A stretch of DNA of 64,000 nucleotides, taken from NCBI RefSeq assembly GCF_902713425.1, contig NC_081201.1, positions 14,091,362 through 14,155,361 of the forward strand, given 5' to 3'. This document shows positions 53,897 to 62,661 of this stretch, in pieces. The stretch's first letter is position 1. Every line of letters starts with the position of its first letter. Origin of the DNA: Acipenser ruthenus (lineage: Eukaryota > Chordata > Actinopteri > Acipenseriformes > Acipenseridae). A program made the position numbers and the translations under genes. The notes under the pieces are model-generated. The model did no database searches and was not told where the DNA came from. It saw nothing but the letters and a program-made list of their open reading frames with translations.

Positions 53897-56800
53897 CTAC
53901 AAATACACCAAACCCTTCCATTTTTCTTTTGCAGCATTGAACCCCCACCTTAACACATCCCTTTTTACACTACCCCTCAAATCCGTACATACCTTATTCA
54001 CCACCCCCAGTACTTTCCATTTCGTATTTGATTTAACTAAAACAATTCTTGCATCCCAGATATTCTGTTTCACTAAACTAATAACTTACCACAATAAAAA
54101 CCCTACTCCTTCTTTATCCCTTTATAATCCAATCCCTCCACCACAATACTATATGACAAAGCAAAATCTAATAAAATCAAATCAAACACCTTCTCTATTC
54201 GTGCCCAAACCGTTTTAACAAAAAAACAGTCCCAGAACACATGACTCAAAGTCTCTTCCACCCTACACTTGATTCTAGGAGAGAACTTATTCTTTGTTAA
54301 TTCGTGTCTATGTAAAACTTCCCTTACAGGTAACCTCCCGTGCACCACTAACCAATTTAAATCTTTTAACCTATTATCTAAACCTTTCGGCTGCACCCTT
54401 CCCCACACCTCTTTTGTGACCCCCCCCCAACCAACTCCAAACCCTCCCCCTCAATGATATTTTTATACAGAAGTTTGTGCTGTGTACATAATTTCTCCGT
54501 TTTACAAATTGGATATTTCTTTAAAAAAACAACAGCGCACTGGTAATGCTCTGGCAATACCTCTGCCTTTGGTCTATTATTCAACCAGACAACAATATTT
54601 CTCATAGTAAAAGAAAACCATAATGAAACAAAATACTGACATTTATGAAAAACCACTGGATTCAAAGCAATACATAAAGATGAAAAAAATACAGTCCAAT
54701 TTAAGAGGGATGTTATGAACATCCCTCCCCCCATCCTCCACCCTCCTATACATGATATCCCTCTTGATGTATTCATATTTCCCCCCCCAAACAAAATCAA
54801 AAACCATTTTAACCAAAATCTTTCTGAATTTATATGGTAAAGGAAAAATGTAAGATAAATACAATAAAAATGGAAGAACATCACTTTTTAGCACTAACAC
54901 TTTCCCCAAAAAAGTTAACTTCCTACACTTCCATAATCCTATTTTCACCCTTAACCTTAACAATTTATCCGCCCAATTCTTAACCCCACTCCCCTTGTGA
55001 TAGAATGAAATCCCTAATAACTTTAGCCCCTTGGTGCATAACTGTAAACCCCCTGGTACATCAGACCTATCTCTCCAGGCCCCAAGAAACATGACCGATG
55101 ATTTATCCATGTTCAATTTTGATCCTGATGCTAAGGCAAACTGTGCAAGAACCTGAAGAACTCTTTCCAAACTTCTGTCTGATGTCAAAAATAGAGTTGT
55201 GTCATCTGCATACTGAGAGATCTTAACAGAGATACCCCCACTCCCTGGTAACAACAACCCCTCAATCCCATCATCCACTCTCACCGCCTCTGCAAAAGGT
55301 TCCATATACAAAACATACAACAGAGGAGACAGTGGACACCCCTGCCTCACTCCTGAAACTTGTGAAATGAATTCCCCCAGATGCCCATTAATATTCACCC
55401 TACTACCCACCTCAGTGTACAACATTTTTAACCACCTCAGAAACTTTTCCCCAAACCCAAAATGTGCCAAAACTCTAAACAAAAAACCCTGGTTCACCCG
55501 ATCAAACGCCTTCTCCTGATCCAGGCTCACCAACATTAGAGGTACCCTCCTATCCTCAGCCCAACTAATTGCATCCCTTGTTAACATCAGATTCCAATGA
55601 ACCGATCTACCCACCACCCCACAGGTCTGATCCTGACTTACAATTAACGGCATTGCTTGTTTTAACCTCTGTCATAACCTTTGCGATTATTTTATAATCC
55701 ACCGTTAACAAAGTGACTGGCCTCCAGTTCCTCAGGTTCATCTCATCCCCTTTTTTAAACAATAAAGAAATCACACCATTCCTCATAGATTTTGACAAAC
55801 TCCCTGTGTGAAAAACTTCCCCCACCACCATTAATAATACTGGCCCAATTACCTCCCAAAAAGTAACATAAAATTCTTTAGGGAGACCATCTCCCCCTGG
55901 CACTTTCCTATCTGCCATTTTATTAAGCGCACTTTTCAACTCGGCAACAGTGACCGGTCTCTCCAAACTCTCTCACCTCATCAGACAGCCTGACATGCAC
56001 TTTATCCAAAAAAAGGCAGCAACCTCCTCATTAACCTCTTTTTCTGAAAATAATTATTTTATAAAAATTACTAGAACAGTCTAGCATGTCCTCTGTATCC
56101 ACCACCGTGACCCCATCTTTCCCCTTTAAACCCTTGATCACCCTCTTTTTTTGTTCACCCTTCACCTGTTTAAAAAAGTATGAACTACATGTCTCATGTT
56201 TTTCTAAAAAATCCCCCTTACACCTAAACAAAAAAATTACTCTCCCTTTTTTCCCACACCACCCTCATCTTATCCTTAAGTTCCCTTGCCTTTTCAAAAT
56301 CAAAATTACCCCCTGTGTTTCCCCTTATATACACCCCCTCCAAATCCTTCTGTAACCCCAAAATCGCTCTCCTACAGAATTGTTGAGTAAGTATCTTAAT
56401 TTTTCCCTTTACCCCCTCCCACCAAACTAGAACAGAATCACAATAACACAACATTTCAACCCATCCCTTAAAATGAAATACAAAAAGCTCCCTAAACGTT
56501 TCATCTTCTAATACCTCACAATTAAATTTCCAAAACCCGCCACCAAACACCGGTGTTGTGAAACTAATAATACATTTTAAACTATCTTGATCTGAAAACC
56601 ATAATGGAGATGTATTGCAAAAACTAACAGACAACACATTTGAAACAAAAAAATAATCAAATCTACTTTTTGCCCCCCTTGAATTTCTCCATGTGATCCC
56701 TTCCAACCCTGGATTACATTTTTTAAAACTATCCACCAAACTAAAAAGTACTATAATACCCTTTAACACCCCCACCGTATAATCGTGCACATTCCCCTTA

Positions 56801-57239
56801 TCTAATGATACATTAAAATCCCCTCCCAAAACTATGTGTCTCTTTGTCAGAAGGAGATCCCTTATGGCAACAAAACAGTCCTTTCTAGAAACCAAATCAG
56901 TAGGTGCATATACATTAATCAGTCTCAGCTTTTGACCTCTCCAGTTCACATCCACACACAGAATGCGCCCTGGCAGTACTGAAATGCATTGCACTACCTC
57001 CATCTCCTTGTCCTTTAACACCCCTACCCCAGATTGAATGCACCCCCCCCCACACTCCACCTCGACTCCCCTCCCCCCCAGTCTTTTGTGTACAAAGCAA
57101 TATCAGAAGCATCCCTTAAATGAAACTCTTGCAAAAAACAAAAAGAAAATGACAAAGAATTTAAATAAAGAAACACAGAAACTCGCTTATTATAACCCCT
57201 CAAACCTCTTACATTCATAGAAATAAAAGATAAAGACAT
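53897..57239 (-). pseudogene. ORF2 (APE + RT) of U2 LINE copy 10
   Basis: ATG 57239 (MSLSFISMNVRGLRGYNKR), then CFLQEFHL, LINVYAPTDLVSRKDCF, LGGDFNVSLDKGNVHD, SRFDYFFVSNVLS, LWFSDQDSLKCII (SDQ in place of the catalytic-type SDH). RT: ADRKVPGGDGLPKEFYVTFW, NWRPVTLLTVDYKIIAKVM, SLDQEKAFDRVNQGFLF, SGVRQGCPLSPLLYVLY, QYADDTTLFLTSD. C-terminus: SPRIKCRVEETLSHVFWDC (Cys/His-like), ending EKWKGLVYL. About seven frames. The stop at 53897-53899 was chosen by homology to copy 8. Confidence 0.88.
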
Positions 57240-57319
57240 AATACACTAAAAAAGATATGAAAAACTAAAATAAACCATCATTCACAAATGAGAAAACCAC
57301 AAAAAAAACTGATGTAACT

Positions 57320-57546
57320 TAAAAAAAGGATGGTGAGTAAGTAGATTCAAGAAACTGCACAGAGTCCTTTTCTTCAGTCAGTTGTTAGGTTTATTGAAAT
57401 ATGCAGGGAGTCTGGTCCCAGGTACAGGACACAGAATAATCGTTCTTACAATTGTTGCATGACATTAAATACCCTTCTGCATAGGTGTCTCTCTCCTCCT
57501 CTTTTTCTGACACTTAACCAATAGAAAAGGTACAACTCATTATCAT

Positions 57547-57589
<43 letters not shown>

Positions 57590-58179
57590 TCTAGTGTGAA
57601 GATCTCTGAACTCAGTGCTTTCTTCAGACCCTGGTGTCACAAAGGTCCATACATCTGGTTTTTGTCATCTTCCTTGTTCCTATCTCTCCGATTTGCCTAA
57701 GACACTTTGATCCCAGTTTCATTATCTCTTTTTGGCTCTTCGGTCCCCCTTGAAAACTAGCTTTATGACCCCGTCATAAACCAGCTGTATTTTCTAAGCA
57801 AAAACCTGTTAACTAGTTTTATACCCCAGTGGATTCCCCGAAGAGCAAACTTCTTTCATGTCAGGGCTGGAGATCAAAGGACTTGTTTATACAGCCGTGT
57901 GCTGCTGGCCAGCCATTTGCTTTGACACAAAATAATCTTAACTTCTCTACCATATTGCAGCCTTCATCTATCACAGCAGTGCTTGCATTTTTGGAACTAA
58001 CAGTTTTTTCTATCCAATGTTAAATCACTTTTCAGAAAAATAACATGAATACAGCAGTCATTCCTCATGCGTAGCAAACTGCTATTCAATACTTGTTTCA
58101 TGTTTTCCAACAAAAACCCTCAAACCATTAGTCCCAAAAAGTCTAGCCCTAGAAAGGGCCCGTACCTTCTGTATCCACA
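57320..58179 (-). mobile_element. LTR-like insertion between ORF1 and ORF2 of LINE copy 10
   Basis: About 860 bp absent from the homologous gap in copies 4 and 8. Flanked by TAACT on both sides (57315-57319 and 58180-58184), a likely 5-bp target duplication. On the minus strand it starts TGTGGATACAG and carries a TATA-like TATTTAA and an AATAAA signal near its end, an arrangement typical of a solo LTR. A (TG)n microsatellite at about 57550-57588 lies inside. The left edge is not the usual CA, so that boundary is approximate. Family unknown. Confidence 0.6.
57550..57588. repeat. (TG)n microsatellite
   Basis: About 19 TG units within the LTR-like insertion. Confidence 0.9.
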
Positions 58180-58188
58180 TAACTCCTC

Positions 58189-59467
58189 TCATTTTGCTCC
58201 TCTGGTAACCCCATGCCTGAGTCCATAAGGACCTGGACTCACCGGTGAAAGACATAAGACTGCCAACTGCAGCACCTCTTCCTCCAAACCAGTGTCCGGT
58301 ATCATGGAAGATGATGAAGAAACCGATCCAGATAACTCCTCTGCAGTCACTGACTCCACTAAACTTAACTGCTGGGAAGAAACAGCCTCCAAGTCCTTCG
58401 GTACATCCATGCGCTGCACGCCCACTATCTTCTTTGGAGTCCCCTCTAAACCAGCAGATGCTGTCTCATTCTCCACTTCTTTGTTACTCTTCCTCCCCTT
58501 TCCCCTTCCTTTTCCCTGAACCAAAATCTGCTCCGTCATATCAGTCACGCCGTCGGGGGTATCTCCCCACGACACCACTTCCATTTCTTCTTCACCACCT
58601 TTTACCTTATCACCTTCTGCTGCCCCTCCGTCAGGCACAGCAATGTGCCTCATCTCCTTCAACACTTTTTCAATTGGAGGCATGTCATCCACCACTTCCA
58701 ATCCATCTGTCTCACGGCCCCGTGCAACATCAGCATATGTCTGCTTCTGCTTAGGACAATTTTTAAACAAATGCCCTTCTTCTCCACAGACATTACAGCT
58801 CTTATTTTTCTGACAGTCTTTTGAAACATGTCCCAGTTCTCCACAGTTCCTGCATCTCTCTTGTGTACACCCGACCTCTATATGGCCAAAACTGGAACAT
58901 TTTCTGCAGAACAGGGGCTGTCGTGAATAAAACAGGTAACCCCTATCTGCTCCAATAAAGAAATTTGCGGGGGGATGACGGAACCCATCATATCCTCCCT
59001 CCTCTTGGCGAAGCAGCACCTGAAACTGTCTCTTCCCGTTCCAAATTTTAAAGCCGTCTCTAAGTAACTTTCCCCCGGAAATCACATCCACATACCTGGA
59101 CAGGAAAGCACTTATGGCTAAATCCGACGCATATGGATTGTACATATGTACTGTTATAATCTGGAAATTTGTTTTAGCCAAGGACTCCACGGGGAAAAAA
59201 AGATAAAGCATTACAAGTATCAAGAAGATAATGAAAGGCTTGTGCGCTATGCAAAGTGACGTCCAAAAATTTAGATGTTCCATTCCTTTGTAAACAAAAG
59301 ATTTCTTCCGGCTCAAAATTCAAAACTCCCAGCAATACTTCTCGGATAAATTGTTCTCTATCCAGCATCTCCTCCTCCGCTCTTCCCTTCCACAAAAATC
59401 TCGCAGTATTCCTAAGCACAGCCCGACCAGCTGACTTGGATTGACCAGCTGGATTGTTGTAGGCCAT
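58189..59467 (-). pseudogene. ORF1 of U2 LINE copy 10
   Basis: ATG about 59467 (MAYNNPAGQSKSAGRAVLRN), 53 nt after the U2 junction. MLDREQFIREVLLGVLNFEP, IFCLQRNGTSKFLDVTL, then a 375-codon frame (59316-58189) with IITVHMYNPYASDLAISAFL, IWNGKRQFQVLLRQEEGG, RGYLFYSRQPLFCRKCSSFG. Knuckles: CRKCSSFGHIEVGC, CRNCGELGHVSKDC, CNVCGEEGHLFKNC. A polar tail ends GLRHGVTRGAK at the TGA 58189-58191. One frame break; the most complete ORF1 of the U2 lineage here. Confidence 0.9.
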
Positions 59468-59520
59468 CCTGCACACCGCCTTCTCTTTCTCCTAGTGAAC
59501 AAATGCTGCGGTCATGCCAC

Positions 59521-59554
59521 ACACCTGATCTGAGCCAAGAGGCCGAGAAGCGAT
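59521..59554 (-). ncRNA. U2 snRNA 5' half, nt 1-34 (split gene)
   Basis: ATCGCTTCTCGGCCTCTTGG then CTCAGATCAGGTGT on the minus strand, followed by LINE GTGGCATGACCGCAGC. Confidence 0.95.
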
Positions 59555-59720
59555 GCCCACAATGGTTTTTACCCGCCCGCCGGAGCTGCCGGGGTACTCG
59601 CTTCGTGGACTGAGGGGGAAAAATGGGAAAAAGAACAAGAAAAAAAAGGTGCCAGGCTCTAATTATTAACACGGCCGCCACCACCGCTGCTGTGCTCGTT
59701 CTGCTTTTAAACCCATGTCG
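59555..59720 (-). promoter_or_regulatory. U5-U2 intergenic region (U2 promoter; U5 3' box at 59700-59712)
   Basis: Conserved block, slightly shortened near U2 (GGTTTTTACCCGCCC on the plus strand). Exact U5 3' box GTTTAAAAGCAGA on the minus strand at 59700-59712. Confidence 0.7.
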
Positions 59721-59840
59721 AGCCCCACCCCGAGGGGCAGGGCTAGCCAAAAATTGCATTGAACTCATAAATGCTCCTCTCCATGGAAATCTTTAGTAAA
59801 AGGCGAAAGATTTATTCGAACTGAAGAGAAGCCAGAGTGT
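59721..59840 (-). ncRNA. U5 snRNA, uninterrupted
   Basis: About 120-nt U5 with canonical loop I GCCTTTTAC, Sm site AATTTTTGG, 3' hairpin AGCCCTGCCCC/GGGGTGGGGCT, and 3' box. One substitution in the loop I stem partner (TTTCCATGG for TTTCCGTGG). Candidate functional gene. Confidence 0.95.
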
Positions 59841-60263
59841 GGCTTTACTGGCAGCCCAGCCCAGCCCTTCCGGCCGGCCCAAAGGCCTTCTCTACCCGGC
59901 GGCAAAGCCAAACAAAACAGGGAACTCTTCCCAAAACGCAAGTGCCGTTCGGTCCCGGCAAAGGGGCGCTTTGCTGCTGCTGCCGCCTTGAAAGCGAGGG
60001 CTCCTTGCCCCACTAAACAGCTCCGGTTCTGCTTTACCGCTGCGCTCGTCGTCCTCCTCCCACGAGCGCAAGGCCTTCTGGGTACACTGGCCTGCTGCAT
60101 GAGCAGAGCAGGCTGTCCATCAGTTAGGCAGACCTGCCTGCCTGCCTTATTTGGAACAAACAAACAAACACAACAAAAAGAGCGGGAAAAAATACAACCC
60201 AGAAAAAGGGAGAGGGAGAGGCTGGCTCTCTCTCTCTCTCTTTTTTTTTTTTGAGACCTTTCT
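59841..60263 (-). other. U2-to-U5 spacer (U5 promoter region) with U2 3' box
   Basis: Complete spacer of about 420 bp, same blocks as the other units. The minus strand past U2 reads GGTCTCAAAAAAAAAAAAGA then GAGAGA, fitting a 3' box with an A run. No gene. Confidence 0.75.
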
Positions 60264-60386
60264 TGTGCACCGTTCCCGGAGGTACTGCAATACCGGGTCG
60301 ATGCGTGGAGTGGACGGAGCAAGCCCCGGTTCCATCTCCTGCTTCCAAAAATCAATTTAATATAGACGGGTCCCCCTATGGGGGAC
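60264..60386 (-). ncRNA. U2 snRNA 3' portion, cut by an LTR element
   Basis: U2 from within stem IIa (GTCCCCCATAGGGGGACCCG) to the 3' end. At 60386/60387 an LTR element begins. The branch-point region cannot be seen, so whether this U2 also hosts a LINE is unknown. Confidence 0.93.
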
Positions 60387-61424
60387 TGTGGCAGGATGAC
60401 AGAGGTTTGAGGCTCAGAGACAGTGGAAGGGGCAAAATAATGATCTTTATTAAACAAAAATAATCAAATAAACAGGCACAAGGGCCAACAAAAAGGTTCA
60501 AACAAAATACAGAAATGTAGGCTGGGCATTAGCCTTCACTACAGTTTCTTTTTCAAAAAACTAAACAGCACAGAACACCAACAAACAAAACTCACCCAAA
60601 AACTCCTCTCCCTAACAAAGGGTTTCAGCTGTCTTTTATAGTCTGTGGCTGGAGCCCAATTAACTAATAATTAACAATTATACACTTAAGGCTCTAGCCA
60701 CATTCTCACATGCATTTTACAGGGAGGAATTTAACCCCCTCCCTGCCAATCCAAAACAAACCAAGAATCACAAAAACCATAATGAAAACAGTAAAAATAA
60801 CAACAATAACAAACAACACATATTTATAGGGGCGAGCTAGCACCCCATCACATTTCCCCCCCCCTTGTGCACAGCACACTTGGCCCCAACGGCCACCTCC
60901 CCCCTTAGTCCCAATGTTCCGGACGAGGGGAAGCAAGTGGCCCATGGGGGCGGCCATGGTGGGAGGTCTTCCTTCTCCCATTGCTGAGGGAGGGTCAGTC
61001 CATAGCCCAGCGCCCTCTTGGCGGTACCGAGACCTGGTGAAAGGGGACCCAGGTGCATTGGATGGGGCGTCGGGAGCACAGGCAGGCGACCAGCCAGCTG
61101 CAGCCCCAGGCAGAGGTGCGAGCCCAGGCGACGTCTGGGCAACCAGGGGGAGCAGAGCAGGAGACCAGGCGACCTCCTGTGCCTGGTGGTGCTGCGACCT
61201 GGGAGTCAGGCCCAGTGACCAAAGGGCCAGACATGGAGCCTGGGTGTCCGGGAGCACAGGCTGAGGGATCCAACCCCCAGGCCCCGGGCTGTGGCACAGG
61301 GGTGGTGGTCGGGGCTGTGGTGGAGGTGGTCTCCTCACCTCCCCCCCCCCCCCTTCTTCGTGGCCGGCAGCTCCCCTTTGTGAGGCTCCGGCCACAGTAC
61401 TTCCTGCTGCCATTCAGGACTGGC

Positions 61425-61517
61425 AGCGACTCCAGGCGAAGCAGGACCCTCGGCGACCCCAGGCGAAGCAGGACCTTCGGCGACCCCAGGCGAAGCAGGA
61501 CCTTCGGCGACCCTAGG
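61425..61517. repeat. 27-bp minisatellite in the LTR element
   Basis: About three and a half copies of a unit around AGGCGAAGCAGGACC and TTCGGCGACCCC. Confidence 0.85.
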
Positions 61518-61668
61518 AGGAACAAAAGCAGAGCAGCAGGCAACCCCAGGCGATGCGAGGCAGGCATCCTTGGGCGTGGCCAACATTGCAGGAACCTCTG
61601 GCCAGGGTGGCAGTGGCCAGAGTTCCTCTTCTCTGTTGGCAGCAGGAGGTAGAGCCCGCTCCAGCTCC

Positions 61669-61775
61669 TCTGGTGGCGGACGCGGGAACAGCAGCTCGTC
61701 TCCTTCTGATGGCGGAGGCGGGAACAGCAGCTCGTCTCCCTCTGATGGCGGAGGCGAGAACAGCAGCTCGTCTCC
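61669..61775. repeat. 36-bp tandem repeat in the LTR element
   Basis: Three copies of a 36-bp unit (contains GGCGGAGGCGGGAACAGC and AGCTCGTCTCC). On the minus strand it codes for repeats of GDELLFPPPPSE type, an acidic-proline pattern. Confidence 0.88.
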
Positions 61776-62404
61776 TGTAGTGGATTATTTTCTTATAAGG
61801 TATTGCCTAAATGGCATTAAATAACTCAATAAAGCTAGACACAGCATTAACACTACAAAGAGCTATAGATGGAACAATGAGGGTAAGAACTAGCCCTGCC
61901 CGGTATCTCTAGGACACTGGGAACTGAAGTGAGATAGAAAAAAACAGTTTGTGCATGTTTTATCTCTTTATTTTATTTTATATATTTTATATACTTTTAT
62001 AATAAGGATGTTACAAAGTGTCGTTTGGCACCACGCCACACTCACAGCCGGAGAAGGTTCCAGAAAGTCTGCCCGGTAACAACCAATCAGGCCTCAACTA
62101 AAAGTGGAGCAACTGCCCCAGCCAATCAAATGTGGGGTAAACAAACTTCTGTGGGTAACCACAGAAGAGCAGACGGAAGAAGAGGCGGATCTTCTCTCGG
62201 CTGGGTTGGGGGTGCTAAAACTATATAACCCGCACCAAATTAAGGGTGGGTGTGCGATTCTAACTGACTGCTAACAGACTCTGTGATGCATGGTTGAACG
62301 CTCCTGATTGCAATCAATAAAGGTAATCTATTTTGTTTTACTCATACTGCCTCCTGTCAGTTTCTAATAAGTCTATTCGAGGAAACGATTGAATTTCCAT
62401 CACA
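61776..62404 (+). repeat. 5' LTR of the endogenous retrovirus
   Basis: Bounded by TG and CA, with promoter TATATAA about 180 bp before the end and a poly(A) signal AATAAA at about 62315. The sequence directly after it is a PBS, which fixes it as the 5' LTR in plus orientation. Confidence 0.85.
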
Positions 62405-62482
62405 ATTTGGCGCTGCGAGCAGGGTTTCTAACTCGGCCCGTTTTGTCCGGACGGAAAATTGAGTTTAGTCTCATGAGGGTTA

Positions 62483-62661
62483 GATAGGGAATCACGGAGT
62501 CCTTGCATAAGGCTCTGGAAAGATAGGGAATCACAGAGTCCTTGCATAAGGCTCTGGAAAGATAGGGAATCACGGAGTCCTTGCATAAGGCTCTGGAAAG
62601 ATAAGGAATCACGGAGTCCTACATAAGGCTCTGGAATCACGGAGTCCTGCATAAGGCTCTG
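62483..62661 (+). repeat. 39-bp tandem repeats in the retroviral leader
   Basis: Three near-perfect 39-bp units (GATAGGGAATCACGGAGTCC then TTGCATAAGGCTCTGGAAA) at 62483, 62522 and 62561, followed by two shortened units and a diverged one. They lie between PBS and gag, where packaging signals usually reside. Confidence 0.92.

Larger units (their letters stand above)
53718..59520 (-). mobile_element. U2-inserted Tx1/Keno-like LINE (copy 10, YADD lineage)
   Basis: About 4.94 kb without an 860-bp LTR-like insert at 57320-58179. Both U2 halves flank it. 53-nt 5' UTR, ORF1, intergenic region holding the insert, ORF2, 179-nt 3' UTR, poly(A). Full-length layout but with many frame breaks in ORF2. 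Confidence 0.91.
60387..61775 (-). mobile_element. LTR retrotransposon, 3' LTR plus part of the internal region (fossil)
   Basis: On the minus strand: internal sequence 61775-60853, a polypurine tract CAAGGGGGGGGGGAAA at about 60853-60868, then a 3' LTR 60852-60387 starting TGTGATGGGGTGC and ending CATCCTGCCACA, with a TATAAATA box near its start. The internal part is Pro/Glu-rich in coding potential with short tandem repeats. It entered a U2 gene. Gypsy-like by layout, family not fixed. The 5' part lies beyond the retroviral insertion at 61776 or is lost. Confidence 0.78.

Noticed and set aside
7328-59520. Utopia, the other known U2-inserting LINE group
   Set aside because: Utopia elements carry a restriction-like endonuclease; these ORF2s have an N-terminal APE domain with QEC, GGDFN-type and SDH motifs, fitting Tx1/Keno-like elements.
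59555-59720. Assignable U2 PSE/DSE (octamer) motifs
   Set aside because: The region is conserved and must hold the promoter, but no stretch matches a consensus well enough to mark coordinates.
60706-61652. Overlapping GC-rich frames of up to about 235 codons on both strands
   Set aside because: Pro/Gly/Arg-rich composition caused by GC-rich tandem repeats within an LTR element; no recognisable host domain.
62483-62661. CRISPR-like direct repeats
   Set aside because: 39-bp units abut with no spacers and lie in a retroviral leader of a vertebrate genome.
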